Source of the DNA: Burkholderiales bacterium
GTDB taxonomy: Bacteria; Pseudomonadota; Gammaproteobacteria; Burkholderiales; Burkholderiaceae_B
DNA: 64,000 bases
Direction of reading: 5' to 3'
Assembly: GCA_027484315.1 (NCBI GenBank)
Contig: JAIXTE010000089.1
Span: 1 to 64,000 of the forward strand
Positions 24,878 to 32,742 of the stretch are shown here, in pieces. The translations under genes were made by a program, and so were the position numbers. A model generated the notes under the pieces. That model ran no database searches. It saw nothing but the letters and a program-made list of their open reading frames with translations, and was not told the origin of the DNA. Within the stretch, counting starts at the first letter, position 1, and each line of letters begins with the position of its first letter.

Positions 24878-26779
24878 ATGTTTGGTAAAAAGAAAAGCGA
24901 AATACGTACAGGTCGAGATCTGGCCGCTGAGAGGCTGCGTGGTGCAATACATGAGCAGCAAAGAGATTCAATGGCCAAGGAGGCACAGAGAGTCTCTCAG
25001 CTAGAAGATGCTGTTAAAAACGTAAACTACCCCAAACAAGAACACACTAGTGTGGGAGAACCCCCGAGAGACAGTACTCCATCAGTTGCCTCTCTTTTGG
25101 GGCCAAGGAAAACTATTCAGCTTGATCAGATCTCCGCTGGAAGACCTGAATCCGCTGACGAAGAACATAACGAGTCCTGTCTGCCAACGACATGGAGGAA
25201 GCTAGACTCGGAGATGGTTTCTACGATGAAAACCAGATTGATCAGTGAAGAGTCACCTTTGAGCGCCGATAAGAACCCGCGATCAGGCGAACACTCCATT
25301 CGTGATAATGCGCGAGGCCAGATTAAAACGAGCATGGCGGCCGGAACTGATTTCGAGGGTTTTGCCGATTTTGTTAGACGTAAGGATGCTCTTGCCATAG
25401 ACATGAATGCCCTTTCGGATAGGTCGCACAAGGATGAAACCGCCTTAAAGAACTGCCAGGCGCGGGGCATTAAAGATGGTGGCTCGCTATCACTCGATAT
25501 AGAGACATCACTGCTTGATTTAGAAAAGGGGCTTTCACAGCCGGTATATTCTTATGATCTAGATTTTTCGGTGGATCTATCCAGCTCAGTTGCAGGTGAA
25601 GTCGATCCTGAGAGACTTCCAATCCTGTCGGAGGCAGTCGAAGAGAAATGCCTTGCGCAGCTAAACGTCACATCGAGTTACGGCATAAGCCACTCAACCG
25701 GCTTTCCTGGGCTTTTTTATTCGCTGTTGATGTCGCTTAAGAAACATAAGACAGTAGAGTATGGAGTGCAGGTCGTCCAGATAGAGGGGGATGATCATAA
25801 AAACAATAACCTTGCCCTTTTTTCCAGTCCGGGCGCCGTCGGACCAGCGGCCTCACATTGCTTGATCAGAAGCAAAGAAGTGAGGGCCCCTAACTCTAGA
25901 AATGAACCATTTCATCTGTTCAGACCAAGGATCTTGCCGGTCGGGTCAACGTTAGGAAAGATATACGACAGGGACGTTGAATGCGGCCCCTTCTCTAAAT
26001 GGCTTTCTCCGGTGTCGAGTTCCGATCAAACCTTAGTAATCAGGGAATCGGTCGAGCATCTCCTCGCGAACCTTCGTCAATCACTGGAGCTTTATGTAGC
26101 AGAGGCGCAAGCCATTTCCAGGTTATTAAAAGAGCAAAAGATGATTCCGAGCACATCTTTGTCTGGAAATCTAAAGTTTTCAAGATTGTTCTTCGAGAGA
26201 AATCAGAGGGTGCTATCAAAGGCCGCGATTCCTGTTTTGACACAAAAGGCAAGCCAGGTTGACTCCCTGGTTTGGGAGTACCTTAGCGACGTCGAATGTC
26301 TCACTGAACAGCACTACAAAAATGTCCCCCAAGGTGAATGCCCGGTGGAGTTGGCTTTGTTACATTGCCTCGCCAGGGTTGCCAAAGATAAGCGGTGTTC
26401 TCTGGCAATGCTCCGTGGCATGGCCTTGCTTGACTCCATGCTAAAAACGGGCTCCGGAATCCAACCCACTCAAGCCCCAGAAAACGCTGCCGGAATCCAA
26501 GTTCACATTAAAGAGCAGATCGAAGAATCACTTGCGGATTTCTCACTGGAGTTTGAGAACTCGCCAGTAAGGTTTATTGAAAGCTCATTCTTTGATAGGT
26601 GGGTGTATTCGTCCTCAATAGTTGAGGTGGTCCAAGTTAAAGGCGAAGAGCCCTTTGCCATTGGGGCATTGATCGACTCGATCATCCACCAATTTCACGA
26701 CCTGCAGGTGAAGATAGAAATACTAGGGCTTTCAAGGCCTGATCTGGCTGCGCTCTCCTACGACCTTCAGCAATCCTGA
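24878..26779 (+). CDS. Hypothetical protein, 633 aa
   Basis: No family recognised. ATG 24878 is preferred to the TTG at 24848 because an AAAGG-type site precedes it and none precedes the TTG. The first ~220 residues are polar and low in hydrophobic content, probably disordered. The last ~400 are helical and globular-looking with no transmembrane segment. It may share a transcript with the small SSB-like gene 46 bases downstream. Confidence 0.7.
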   Translation: MFGKKKSEIRTGRDLAAERLRGAIHEQQRDSMAKEAQRVSQLEDAVKNVNYPKQEHTSVGEPPRDSTPSVASLLGPRKTIQLDQISAGRPESADEEHNESCLPTTWRKLDSEMVSTMKTRLISEESPLSADKNPRSGEHSIRDNARGQIKTSMAAGTDFEGFADFVRRKDALAIDMNALSDRSHKDETALKNCQARGIKDGGSLSLDIETSLLDLEKGLSQPVYSYDLDFSVDLSSSVAGEVDPERLPILSEAVEEKCLAQLNVTSSYGISHSTGFPGLFYSLLMSLKKHKTVEYGVQVVQIEGDDHKNNNLALFSSPGAVGPAASHCLIRSKEVRAPNSRNEPFHLFRPRILPVGSTLGKIYDRDVECGPFSKWLSPVSSSDQTLVIRESVEHLLANLRQSLELYVAEAQAISRLLKEQKMIPSTSLSGNLKFSRLFFERNQRVLSKAAIPVLTQKASQVDSLVWEYLSDVECLTEQHYKNVPQGECPVELALLHCLARVAKDKRCSLAMLRGMALLDSMLKTGSGIQPTQAPENAAGIQVHIKEQIEESLADFSLEFENSPVRFIESSFFDRWVYSSSIVEVVQVKGEEPFAIGALIDSIIHQFHDLQVKIEILGLSRPDLAALSYDLQQS

Positions 26780-26825
26780 TTATCAACGGTGTGCCAGGAT
26801 AGCAAAAACAACTGAGACTAACACA

Positions 26826-27026
26826 ATGAATAAAGCGACGATCATAGGCAATCCGGGGAAGAAAACCGAAGTGAAGGCGGCCCCTGAGGGAAGTATTCTT
26901 TTGTCGACAAGCGTAGCAACAATCATTCAATGGAAAAATAATAACGCCGGGGGAAAAAAGACGGCAGCGCACCGGTTCAACATTCTGGATGGTCGCGACA
27001 AAGTAAAAATTATTCGGGAAGCCTGA
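26826..27026 (+). CDS. Short SSB-like OB-fold protein, 66 aa
   Basis: The opening MNKATIIGNPGKKTEVK closely follows the start of bacterial single-stranded DNA-binding protein (MNKxxxIGNLGxDPEVR). A later WKN...GGKKTAAHRF segment resembles the SSB stretch WKD..TGE...EWHR. The frame ends at residue 66, before the last strands of the OB fold, and lacks the acidic tail. The next frame begins at the stop (TGATG) and encodes 32 residues including GEDIDF, reminiscent of an SSB C-terminal tip. It may be a split, frameshifted or reduced SSB. Confidence 0.6.
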   Translation: MNKATIIGNPGKKTEVKAAPEGSILLSTSVATIIQWKNNNAGGKKTAAHRFNILDGRDKVKIIREA

Positions 27027-27124
27027 TGAGAAACGCTCTCACGAGAACCGCTGCTTCCGGTGGCGCACCGGTGGAACTTGGTGAAGACATCGATTTTGCG
27101 CAGATGCACTTGAGGCTTATCTGA
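27026..27124 (+). CDS. 32-residue coupled peptide, possible SSB tail fragment
   Basis: The ATG overlaps the SSB-like stop (TGATG), and its own stop overlaps the next gene in the same way. The peptide has a Gly/Ala/Pro stretch followed by ELGEDIDFAQ, like the acidic tip of SSB but not at the very end. It is either a real coupled small gene or the remainder of a frameshifted ssb. Confidence 0.4.
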   Translation: MRNALTRTAASGGAPVELGEDIDFAQMHLRLI

Positions 27125-28140
27125 TGCAAGAAAAAGATAAGGAATTGTGTGCCGTCGCTGTCGTGCAGCAATGTATGAATTTCCCGTTTGGATACAGCGC
27201 TGAATCAGAGATATTCAAGGGTCTGATAGCCGATTTTGATGCGGCTGAAAGCGAATTCGAAGAAGCCAGATTTATATCAAAACTACGATCTCTGGGGGCG
27301 ACTCCACGAAGTGAATATAAAGAGATGCCCGACGAATACCTTATGAGGATTGTTGCCCGCGGAGTGTTTCTATACGAGTCAATGGTAGCCGATTGCCTAA
27401 CAGTGTTGTACACGGCGCTCGACTTCACAAATGATGAGTGGGATCGGAAGAAAAAGGTTTCTGAGCAACTGAGGCTTTACGCAAGAAAATACACTGGGAT
27501 CAACGGCCTACTGATTGTCAATCCAAGCGATGTCCCTGGGGATGCGTTCTACCGTAGTTGCGAAAAAAAATCTCTTCTGTGGCTGACGAACTTCATTGAA
27601 TTCGAAGATGTAAAAATGTTTGACTCCGTGGTCTCAGGCGTCACCCTCGGTATAAATCTATCCGAAGGTGATTTCTGTATATCACCTCGATTCCAAGGGG
27701 TTAAACGATCGGCACTTACCGGTTGTGTACAAAGAAGTATTACAGCTATGCAGTTATCGTTCGATTTCATCTTCAATCTGGCTGATGAAATACTTTCGCA
27801 GCTCAATAAAACCCTGGATCTATTTGACCAGTCGGGCGCTTCTACCGATCCGATGGGGGATCCCGAGTTTGGTTCTTTGTACCAGCATGTATGTCAGATA
27901 TGCGATAGCTTTACACCTCTTTTTTCTGCCCCAAAATATGACGTACAAACCTGGAAAAACGGAATGTGGTTGCTGGAAGAGACGCTTCATGGCAATCCAT
28001 ATGCGTGGTCTGAGCGGCATGTACGGCCACATGTTTTCGCATTGAAGGGCAGTAGGCTATCCAGAATGGACGGGGTTCTTATTCCTACGCCATCGACATC
28101 AAGGTTGGTTCGGAGGAGCACTGAGGCATGGCTTAACTAG
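27124..28140 (+). CDS. Hypothetical protein, 338 aa
   Basis: No family recognised. Coupled by TGATG to the preceding 32-residue frame. The protein is soluble and mostly helical, with Cys scattered through it (including CVQRS and CQICDS), but no recognisable zinc site. The last 42 bases overlap the convergent protease gene. Confidence 0.65.
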   Translation: MQEKDKELCAVAVVQQCMNFPFGYSAESEIFKGLIADFDAAESEFEEARFISKLRSLGATPRSEYKEMPDEYLMRIVARGVFLYESMVADCLTVLYTALDFTNDEWDRKKKVSEQLRLYARKYTGINGLLIVNPSDVPGDAFYRSCEKKSLLWLTNFIEFEDVKMFDSVVSGVTLGINLSEGDFCISPRFQGVKRSALTGCVQRSITAMQLSFDFIFNLADEILSQLNKTLDLFDQSGASTDPMGDPEFGSLYQHVCQICDSFTPLFSAPKYDVQTWKNGMWLLEETLHGNPYAWSERHVRPHVFALKGSRLSRMDGVLIPTPSTSRLVRRSTEAWLN

Positions 28141-28710
28141 GGTTAGTTGATCGTTGGACATACGAAGGTCAAATAACCTGATTACGTCCATCCCCAGGAT
28201 AACCTCACTACCTGCGGTAGGAAGAAGCAAGGCATTCACTAAAAACTCGACTCCGGCAAGCGAAACTGCTTGTTTTGCTAGAACCCTTGCCGGTACCAAG
28301 CCTCCCGAGGTCTCTACGACAAGTACCTCATGAGAAACCAATTCGGCGCCTCCTTCCAGATTCAGTAAATTGACCGGAATCGCCGTCTGGCTCGCACCGG
28401 TATCCAATAGGTAAACCATTCTTGTTCCGTTAAGCTTTCCCTCTAGAAAGAAGTTATCCCCTGTTTTTCTATAAAGCGAGGGTTTTCCGCAACCAGTGGT
28501 TGAGCTAACAAGAACAGAGAGGGGTTTGCTGTAAGTAACTGGGGCCGCAGAATAACCTGAAATCGAGAAGTAGAGATACGTAAAAGCAGCCCCAGCCAGG
28601 GACATTGTGACGCAAAGTACCGTGAAAGCGACTATTTGAACTGCCGTGGAAGCCTTATCGTAGATGCGCATGGTTATTCCGCTTTTTAGAGCACTCATAT
28701 TCTTGTGCAA
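28099..28710 (-). CDS. Membrane-anchored retropepsin-like aspartic protease
   Basis: A hydrophobic helix near the N-terminus (IVAFTVLCVTMSLAGAAF) would anchor the protein with the catalytic domain in the periplasm. The active-site motif VYLLDTGASQTAIP and the later LLPTAGSEVILGMDVIRLFD are those of the single-lobe retroviral-type aspartic protease family found in proteobacteria, which works as a dimer. Start is uncertain: TTG 28710, ATG 28698 or ATG 28671. It overlaps the convergent unknown gene by 42 bases. Substrate unknown. Confidence 0.85.
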   Translation of the reverse strand: MHKNMSALKSGITMRIYDKASTAVQIVAFTVLCVTMSLAGAAFTYLYFSISGYSAAPVTYSKPLSVLVSSTTGCGKPSLYRKTGDNFFLEGKLNGTRMVYLLDTGASQTAIPVNLLNLEGGAELVSHEVLVVETSGGLVPARVLAKQAVSLAGVEFLVNALLLPTAGSEVILGMDVIRLFDLRMSNDQLTLVKPCLSAPPNQP

Positions 28711-28732
28711 AGTAATTTCAACAACCTATGAT
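28703..28732 (+). promoter_or_regulatory. Promoter of the 28771 gene
   Basis: TTGTGC (28703-28708), an 18-bp spacer and TATGAT (28727-28732). The -10 is good and the -35 partial. Confidence 0.45.
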
Positions 28733-28770
28733 ACAGACATGATTACAAATTCCAAAAAAAGAGGCTATTA

Positions 28771-29397
28771 ATGAGTTATTGGAACCGTGTGCATGGCGTA
28801 GAGGATCGCTCAAATGAGAGGGGAGAGCCGGGGGTTGTTATCAAAAACCTAAAGGGTGAAGATGTTGAATTCGTTCAGGGCACTTTCGAGAGCCTTGATA
28901 GCCCGGCAACCCTGGCTGGAATTCGGAAGGCCTCAACAACGCTTGCCGATGATGCCGAGATAGTGGACTCTCAAACGATTGCCTCACTAAAAAGCGAAGG
29001 TAGAGTGGTGCGTTACTCAGCAGGCCGAGAAATCTACAACTCAGAACTGGGTAATGATGCCCCGCCTCCTTTTATTATTGAGGTGTCCATGGCATATGCT
29101 TCGGAACAAGACATAGTCCGAACACTCAGGGATCATAAGGTTGACGTGATCAGGGAAATTACGCAGGGTGATGTAGGATTCGGGACGATAAGAGAATCTG
29201 GCGGGTTGAACCAATCTGACTCGAATTACGTCCTGCTGGGGGTGGGTTCTTCAGAAGTCTCTGTCATAAAGATTCACTCTATTGATGGGTCCCCCCCTAC
29301 CCAGGGGGACCTAAGTCAACTTATTGAGCAATCAAGAGAGATGGGGATGTCACGGATGGCTCCACCGCCGAATAGATCTTCATCACCGTCGATGTGA
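28771..29397 (+). CDS. Hypothetical protein, 208 aa
   Basis: No family recognised. AGAGG precedes the ATG by 7 bases and a terminator follows the stop, so this is a single-gene transcript. It is acidic and soluble, with a strand-rich middle (FIIEVSMAYASEQDIVRTLR) and a Pro/Ser-rich C-terminus. Confidence 0.7.
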   Translation: MSYWNRVHGVEDRSNERGEPGVVIKNLKGEDVEFVQGTFESLDSPATLAGIRKASTTLADDAEIVDSQTIASLKSEGRVVRYSAGREIYNSELGNDAPPPFIIEVSMAYASEQDIVRTLRDHKVDVIREITQGDVGFGTIRESGGLNQSDSNYVLLGVGSSEVSVIKIHSIDGSPPTQGDLSQLIEQSREMGMSRMAPPPNRSSSPSM

Positions 29398-29414
29398 CAT
29401 CGGCTTACTAAATG

Positions 29415-29440
29415 AAAAGGGAGCGGCGCTCCCTTTTTTT
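29415..29440 (+). terminator. Rho-independent terminator
   Basis: A 10-bp stem (29415-29424 with 29428-29437), 3-base loop and seven T. It closes the 28771-29397 transcript. Confidence 0.88.
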
Positions 29441-29708
29441 ATTTGGTAATTCCAGGGCGCTTAGATAGGAAAGCCAAGGTGAGCCAAGAAAATGCTCCGG
29501 CGTAGAGAAACACATCCTGCTCAAGTGCGGGATCAAAAATCACAAGCTGGGAAAACAAAACAAAGATCGCTATGGGAATCAAAAGGGACGAGCCGGAAAG
29601 GCTGACATTGAACTTGGGCAACTGGTGATAAGAGAGCACAAACCTGCACAGAAATGAGAAAGCCTGAAAGCCGAGCATGAAAAATATTAGGCTAGTCCAG
29701 AAGCTCAT
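29439..29708 (-). CDS. Small three-helix membrane protein, 89 aa
   Basis: Three hydrophobic segments (about residues 3-25, 40-58 and 66-82) indicate an integral membrane protein. No family recognised and the ribosome site is weak. The consistent hydrophobic pattern and lack of overlap with another gene favour real coding. It converges on the terminator at 29415. Confidence 0.5.
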   Translation of the reverse strand: MSFWTSLIFFMLGFQAFSFLCRFVLSYHQLPKFNVSLSGSSLLIPIAIFVLFSQLVIFDPALEQDVFLYAGAFSWLTLAFLSKRPGITK

Positions 29709-30247
29709 AACTCAACGCCAGAATAAAATTTAACACGCAACCGCCGGCATGCCACACAGCAACGGCCCCTTAAGAACCTTCCTTGTCCTGAGTTCCAAAG
29801 CGAATGCTACGGACATTCTGCTGCAAGCAATATTTTTCAGACACCAATTTATTGGCACAAAATAAGATTGATTGTTGCGCCACCAGGGGTTCTGAATCCT
29901 GCTTTTCTGCAAATTCTATCTGAACGTTGAGCTCATAAGAAATATTGAGTGCTGCGTACATATAGTTGTCGTCTTGTTAACAGTTGGAAACAAAAATGGC
30001 TCTATAAACTCAAAAAAATACAGGCTCTGGACTGATACTCAGAACGTTTTCACTTGGATTCAACTTAATTCAGTAGGTTTACACACTGTAACAATCTTGA
30101 ATATTTTTGAGCAACATCTATGGGTCTATAAATGCAGAATTTGTCGGGTTTCCGACATTTGACACTTTAAGTGCCACTATATCGCGGTCAAAATAAGAAG
30201 AATTACTACGTATTTTTACTCAATCGATAGGATAGCAGACAAAAATC
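29709..30247. other. Low-coding intergenic stretch
   Basis: About 540 bases of AT-rich DNA with only short frames on both strands and no ribosome site, terminator or tRNA-like structure that I can see. It lies next to the vapBC cassette and may be decayed sequence. Confidence 0.4.
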
Positions 30248-30272
30248 GGCTATGTGCAAGAAGTGGTTGGAA
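30248..30272 (+). repeat. Left inverted repeat flanking vapBC
   Basis: This 25-base sequence matches the reverse complement of 31159-31183 with two differences. Weaker similarity continues inward for some tens of bases. Confidence 0.7.
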
Positions 30273-30360
30273 TTTGATTGGTCAAATGGACCGTAAAAAC
30301 CTGTCTTTGGTTGGAAACTATCCGTTACACCTAATTTGGTGCACTTTTAAAACACCAAGC

Positions 30361-30786
30361 TTAGGACGATCTCTCAACCCAGTCCTGCACCATCAGACCA
30401 GGAACCCGAGAGAATTCTCCAATATTGTTGGTCACCAAAACACATTGTTCAGACAGGGCATGGCCAGCAATAGCAACATCATTGATCCCAATGGGCGTAC
30501 CTAACGTCTCCAAGGTTTTTTTGAGAATGGCTGCGTGCTCGACAGCCTCACGGTCCCAGGGAAGCACCCCATCCATACGTTCAACAAATTCATGCACAAC
30601 GTGTATCAGTTTTGGAGAGGCTTTTTTGCTATTGGCACCATAAAGCAGTTCTGCATAGGTGATGGCCGAAATAACAAGGCGACTGCGCGACTGAACCATT
30701 TCTTTGAGCCGATGCAAGACGCTGACTGGCTTTTCACGAATAATGAATGAGCAGATGTTGGTATCCAACATGTAGACGTTTTTCAC
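30361..30786 (-). CDS. vapC: VapC-type PIN-domain toxin ribonuclease
   Basis: VapC toxins cleave RNA, often initiator tRNA or rRNA, until bound by the VapB antitoxin. The 141-aa protein has the PIN layout: D8 in MLDTNICSF, a glutamate in ITYAELLYGA, the INDVAIAGHAL segment with its aspartate, and LVTNNIGEF near the end. Its start overlaps the vapB stop (ATGA). The pair sits between inverted repeats, suggesting acquisition as a unit and a role in keeping the replicon. Confidence 0.95.
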   Translation of the reverse strand: MKNVYMLDTNICSFIIREKPVSVLHRLKEMVQSRSRLVISAITYAELLYGANSKKASPKLIHVVHEFVERMDGVLPWDREAVEHAAILKKTLETLGTPIGINDVAIAGHALSEQCVLVTNNIGEFSRVPGLMVQDWVERSS

Positions 30787-31010
30787 AGCACCACGCGCCC
30801 TAGCTCAACCACGCTGGGGCGTTCAATCAAGAAGTCTGCATCCGCTTTTTCAATAGATGCGAAACTTTCCCAGCTCTTGCGAACTGGGCGCAGTATAAGG
30901 GCATCACCATCACGGGTGATTTCCAGTTCAGAGACGCCCTCAAACTCGAATTCTTTGGGCAAACGGATCGCTTGGTTTCGTCCGTTTTTAAACAATGAAA
31001 CAGTTCTCAT
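30783..31010 (-). CDS. vapB: VapB-type antitoxin
   Basis: VapB neutralises VapC and represses the operon. ATG 31010 is chosen because AGGAG lies 7 bases upstream; it gives 75 aa, the usual size. The N-terminal MRTVSLFKNGRNQAIRLPKE is the AbrB/SpoVT-type DNA-binding strand arrangement of this family, followed by a C-terminal toxin-binding stretch. Confidence 0.93.
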   Translation of the reverse strand: MRTVSLFKNGRNQAIRLPKEFEFEGVSELEITRDGDALILRPVRKSWESFASIEKADADFLIERPSVVELGRVVL

Positions 31011-31158
31011 GCCAGTACTCCTGTTGTTTAGACTTAAGCTTGACACCTCACATGGCATATGTCAAGCATATGCTCAATGATTTAGGCGCAACTTCTAGGT
31101 GCAGTTCAACCAGTTTTTGCACAGTACAGACGGTTTGACAAATCCAGAAAAAACAGGC

Positions 31159-31183
31159 TTCCAACCACTTATTGCACATGGCC
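31159..31183 (-). repeat. Right inverted repeat flanking vapBC
   Basis: Partner of 30248-30272 (23 of 25 positions match in inverted orientation). The interval between the outer ends is 936 bp and holds only vapBC. Confidence 0.7.
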
Positions 31184-31253
31184 CAAAAATCTTGTGAGAC
31201 CCCCACCCAAACGCGGGGTAGGAAAAAAAGAGACAAATTGTCAGCTTTCTTAT

Positions 31254-31280
31254 TAATCACTCAGAAGATGATGCCGTAAA
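31254..31280 (+). promoter_or_regulatory. Sigma-28 (FliA)-like flagellin promoter
   Basis: TAATCACT, an 11-bp spacer and GCCGTAAA resemble the flagellar sigma-28 consensus TAAAGTTT-N11-GCCGATAA; the GCCG core and the spacing fit best. It lies 87 bases before the flagellin start. Confidence 0.5.
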
Positions 31281-31367
31281 CCGAGTCATGCAGAGCAAGC
31301 GAATTTCAAACGCGACTGCACCAATTACTCAACAGTAAAACGACATCAAAAACACAGGAGTGTCAAA

Positions 31368-32591
31368 ATGGCCCTAGGCATCAATACCAACGTTCAGTCA
31401 CTGATCGCTCAGAAAAACTTGTTCCGCAGCGGATCTTCCCTCTCAACTTCGATCGAGCGCCTGTCTTCGGGTCTGCGCATTAACAGCGCACGTGATGATG
31501 CAGCCGGACTGGCAATCTCGGAGCGTATGAGCGCCCAGTTGCGCGGCATGGAAGTTGCGAAACGCAACGCCAACGACGGTATTTCTGCGCTGCAGGTGGC
31601 CGACGGCAACCTTTCTTCCTTGGGTGACAGCCTGCAGCGTATGCGGGAACTGGCAGTTCAGGCATCAAACGGAACATTGAGCGCGGACGATCGCGAAAAC
31701 CTGAATCTTGAATTCATCCAGTTGTCCGAAGAATTGAGCCGAGTTGCAGGTGGCGCTGAATTCAACGGCGTACAGTTGCTCAAAGGCGACGGTACGACCC
31801 CTGGCACCCAGTTGATGTTCGAACTGCAGATTGGTTTTGCCTCTGACTCTCAACTGAATATCGCCTTCGATGACGTAAATGCGTTCATCGACACTTTCCG
31901 CGAGGGCCAAGAATTGGTTACTGGCCTTACTTCAGCCGACGGCACCGACATTACTCTTGGTGATCTGGGTACTCCTGCTGTGGTCGGCGGCGTTGGAACA
32001 GAAGACCTGACTGACGCAACGTCTTTCACTGGCACTTTGGACGTTGATCTGGATGCTGACGGTGTTGGTGATTTCACGGTAACAAGCGACGGCACCCAAT
32101 TCACCAAGGTTGGCGGTACAACTCTTGTGGCGGGATTGACTGATTTGAGCGCGGTTACCCTGGGTGAAGTTGGCCTACAGCCAGTTGACGGTACACAGTT
32201 GTCTCCATCATATTTCAATATCGGCGGCACATTCCAGATCCAATTGGCCACGGATGGGACGAACGTAACTACCGTCAACGCGACAAGCAAACTATCGGGC
32301 CAAAATGGTTCGACGGCTCAATCCGTGTTGGACAAGATCGACTCACTGTTGGATACGGTGAACAACCAACGCGCCACATTGGGTGCCGGTATCAACCGCC
32401 TGGATGCTGTTATCAACAACCTGGAAACCTCTCTGGTTAACTTGGGTGCAGCTCGCGGCCGTATCGTTGATGCAGACTTCGCTCGCGAAACTGCCAACCT
32501 GACACGTACGCAGATCCTGCAGCAGGCTGGTACCGCCATGTTGGCGCAGGCGAACCAGTTGCCAGCCAACGTGCTGTCACTGCTTGGCTAA
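31368..32591 (+). CDS. fliC: Flagellin, major type
   Basis: This is the filament subunit, exported through the flagellar pore. At 407 aa it has conserved ends: MALGINTNVQSLIAQ and ERLSSGLRINSARDDAAGLA at the N-terminus, and GRIVDADFARETANLTRTQI plus a C-terminal LSLLG at the end. The variable middle is Gly/Thr/Asp-rich. AGGAG is well placed before the ATG. Arginine is written almost only with CGN codons, whereas neighbours use many AGA/AGG, as expected for a very highly expressed gene or one of separate origin. A strong terminator follows. Confidence 0.97.
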   Translation: MALGINTNVQSLIAQKNLFRSGSSLSTSIERLSSGLRINSARDDAAGLAISERMSAQLRGMEVAKRNANDGISALQVADGNLSSLGDSLQRMRELAVQASNGTLSADDRENLNLEFIQLSEELSRVAGGAEFNGVQLLKGDGTTPGTQLMFELQIGFASDSQLNIAFDDVNAFIDTFREGQELVTGLTSADGTDITLGDLGTPAVVGGVGTEDLTDATSFTGTLDVDLDADGVGDFTVTSDGTQFTKVGGTTLVAGLTDLSAVTLGEVGLQPVDGTQLSPSYFNIGGTFQIQLATDGTNVTTVNATSKLSGQNGSTAQSVLDKIDSLLDTVNNQRATLGAGINRLDAVINNLETSLVNLGAARGRIVDADFARETANLTRTQILQQAGTAMLAQANQLPANVLSLLG

Positions 32592-32609
32592 TCTGGCAAA
32601 TCCAGTTTT

Positions 32610-32681
32610 CAGATGGGGGAGACCCCATCTGAGAGCCCTAAGCAAAGCGTTTAAAAGACGAACTTTTTGCTTAGGGCTTTT
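32610..32681 (+). terminator. Double hairpin terminator after flagellin
   Basis: First hairpin: 9-bp stem 32610-32618/32623-32631 with a GAGA tetraloop. Second: 13-bp stem 32634-32646/32666-32678 ending in TTTT. Together they should stabilise and end the flagellin mRNA. Confidence 0.85.
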
Positions 32682-32742
32682 GCGCTAGTAGCTCAGAAGC
32701 TCAAAGTCAATCCGATCCGGAACAAAAATTACGGAGAAAACA

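Noticed and set aside
29770-29961. A 63-codon minus-strand frame in the 29709-30247 gap
   Set aside because: No ribosome site, no recognisable domain and no coupling to a neighbour; composition alone is not enough.
31100-31183. Integron attC site next to vapBC
   Set aside because: One RYYYAAC-like core is present but no matching GTTRRRY core at a proper distance and no integrase; inverted repeats explain the data better.
32318-32569. Minus-strand frames across the flagellin gene
   Set aside because: Mirror frames of a GC-rich, strongly biased coding region; common artefact.
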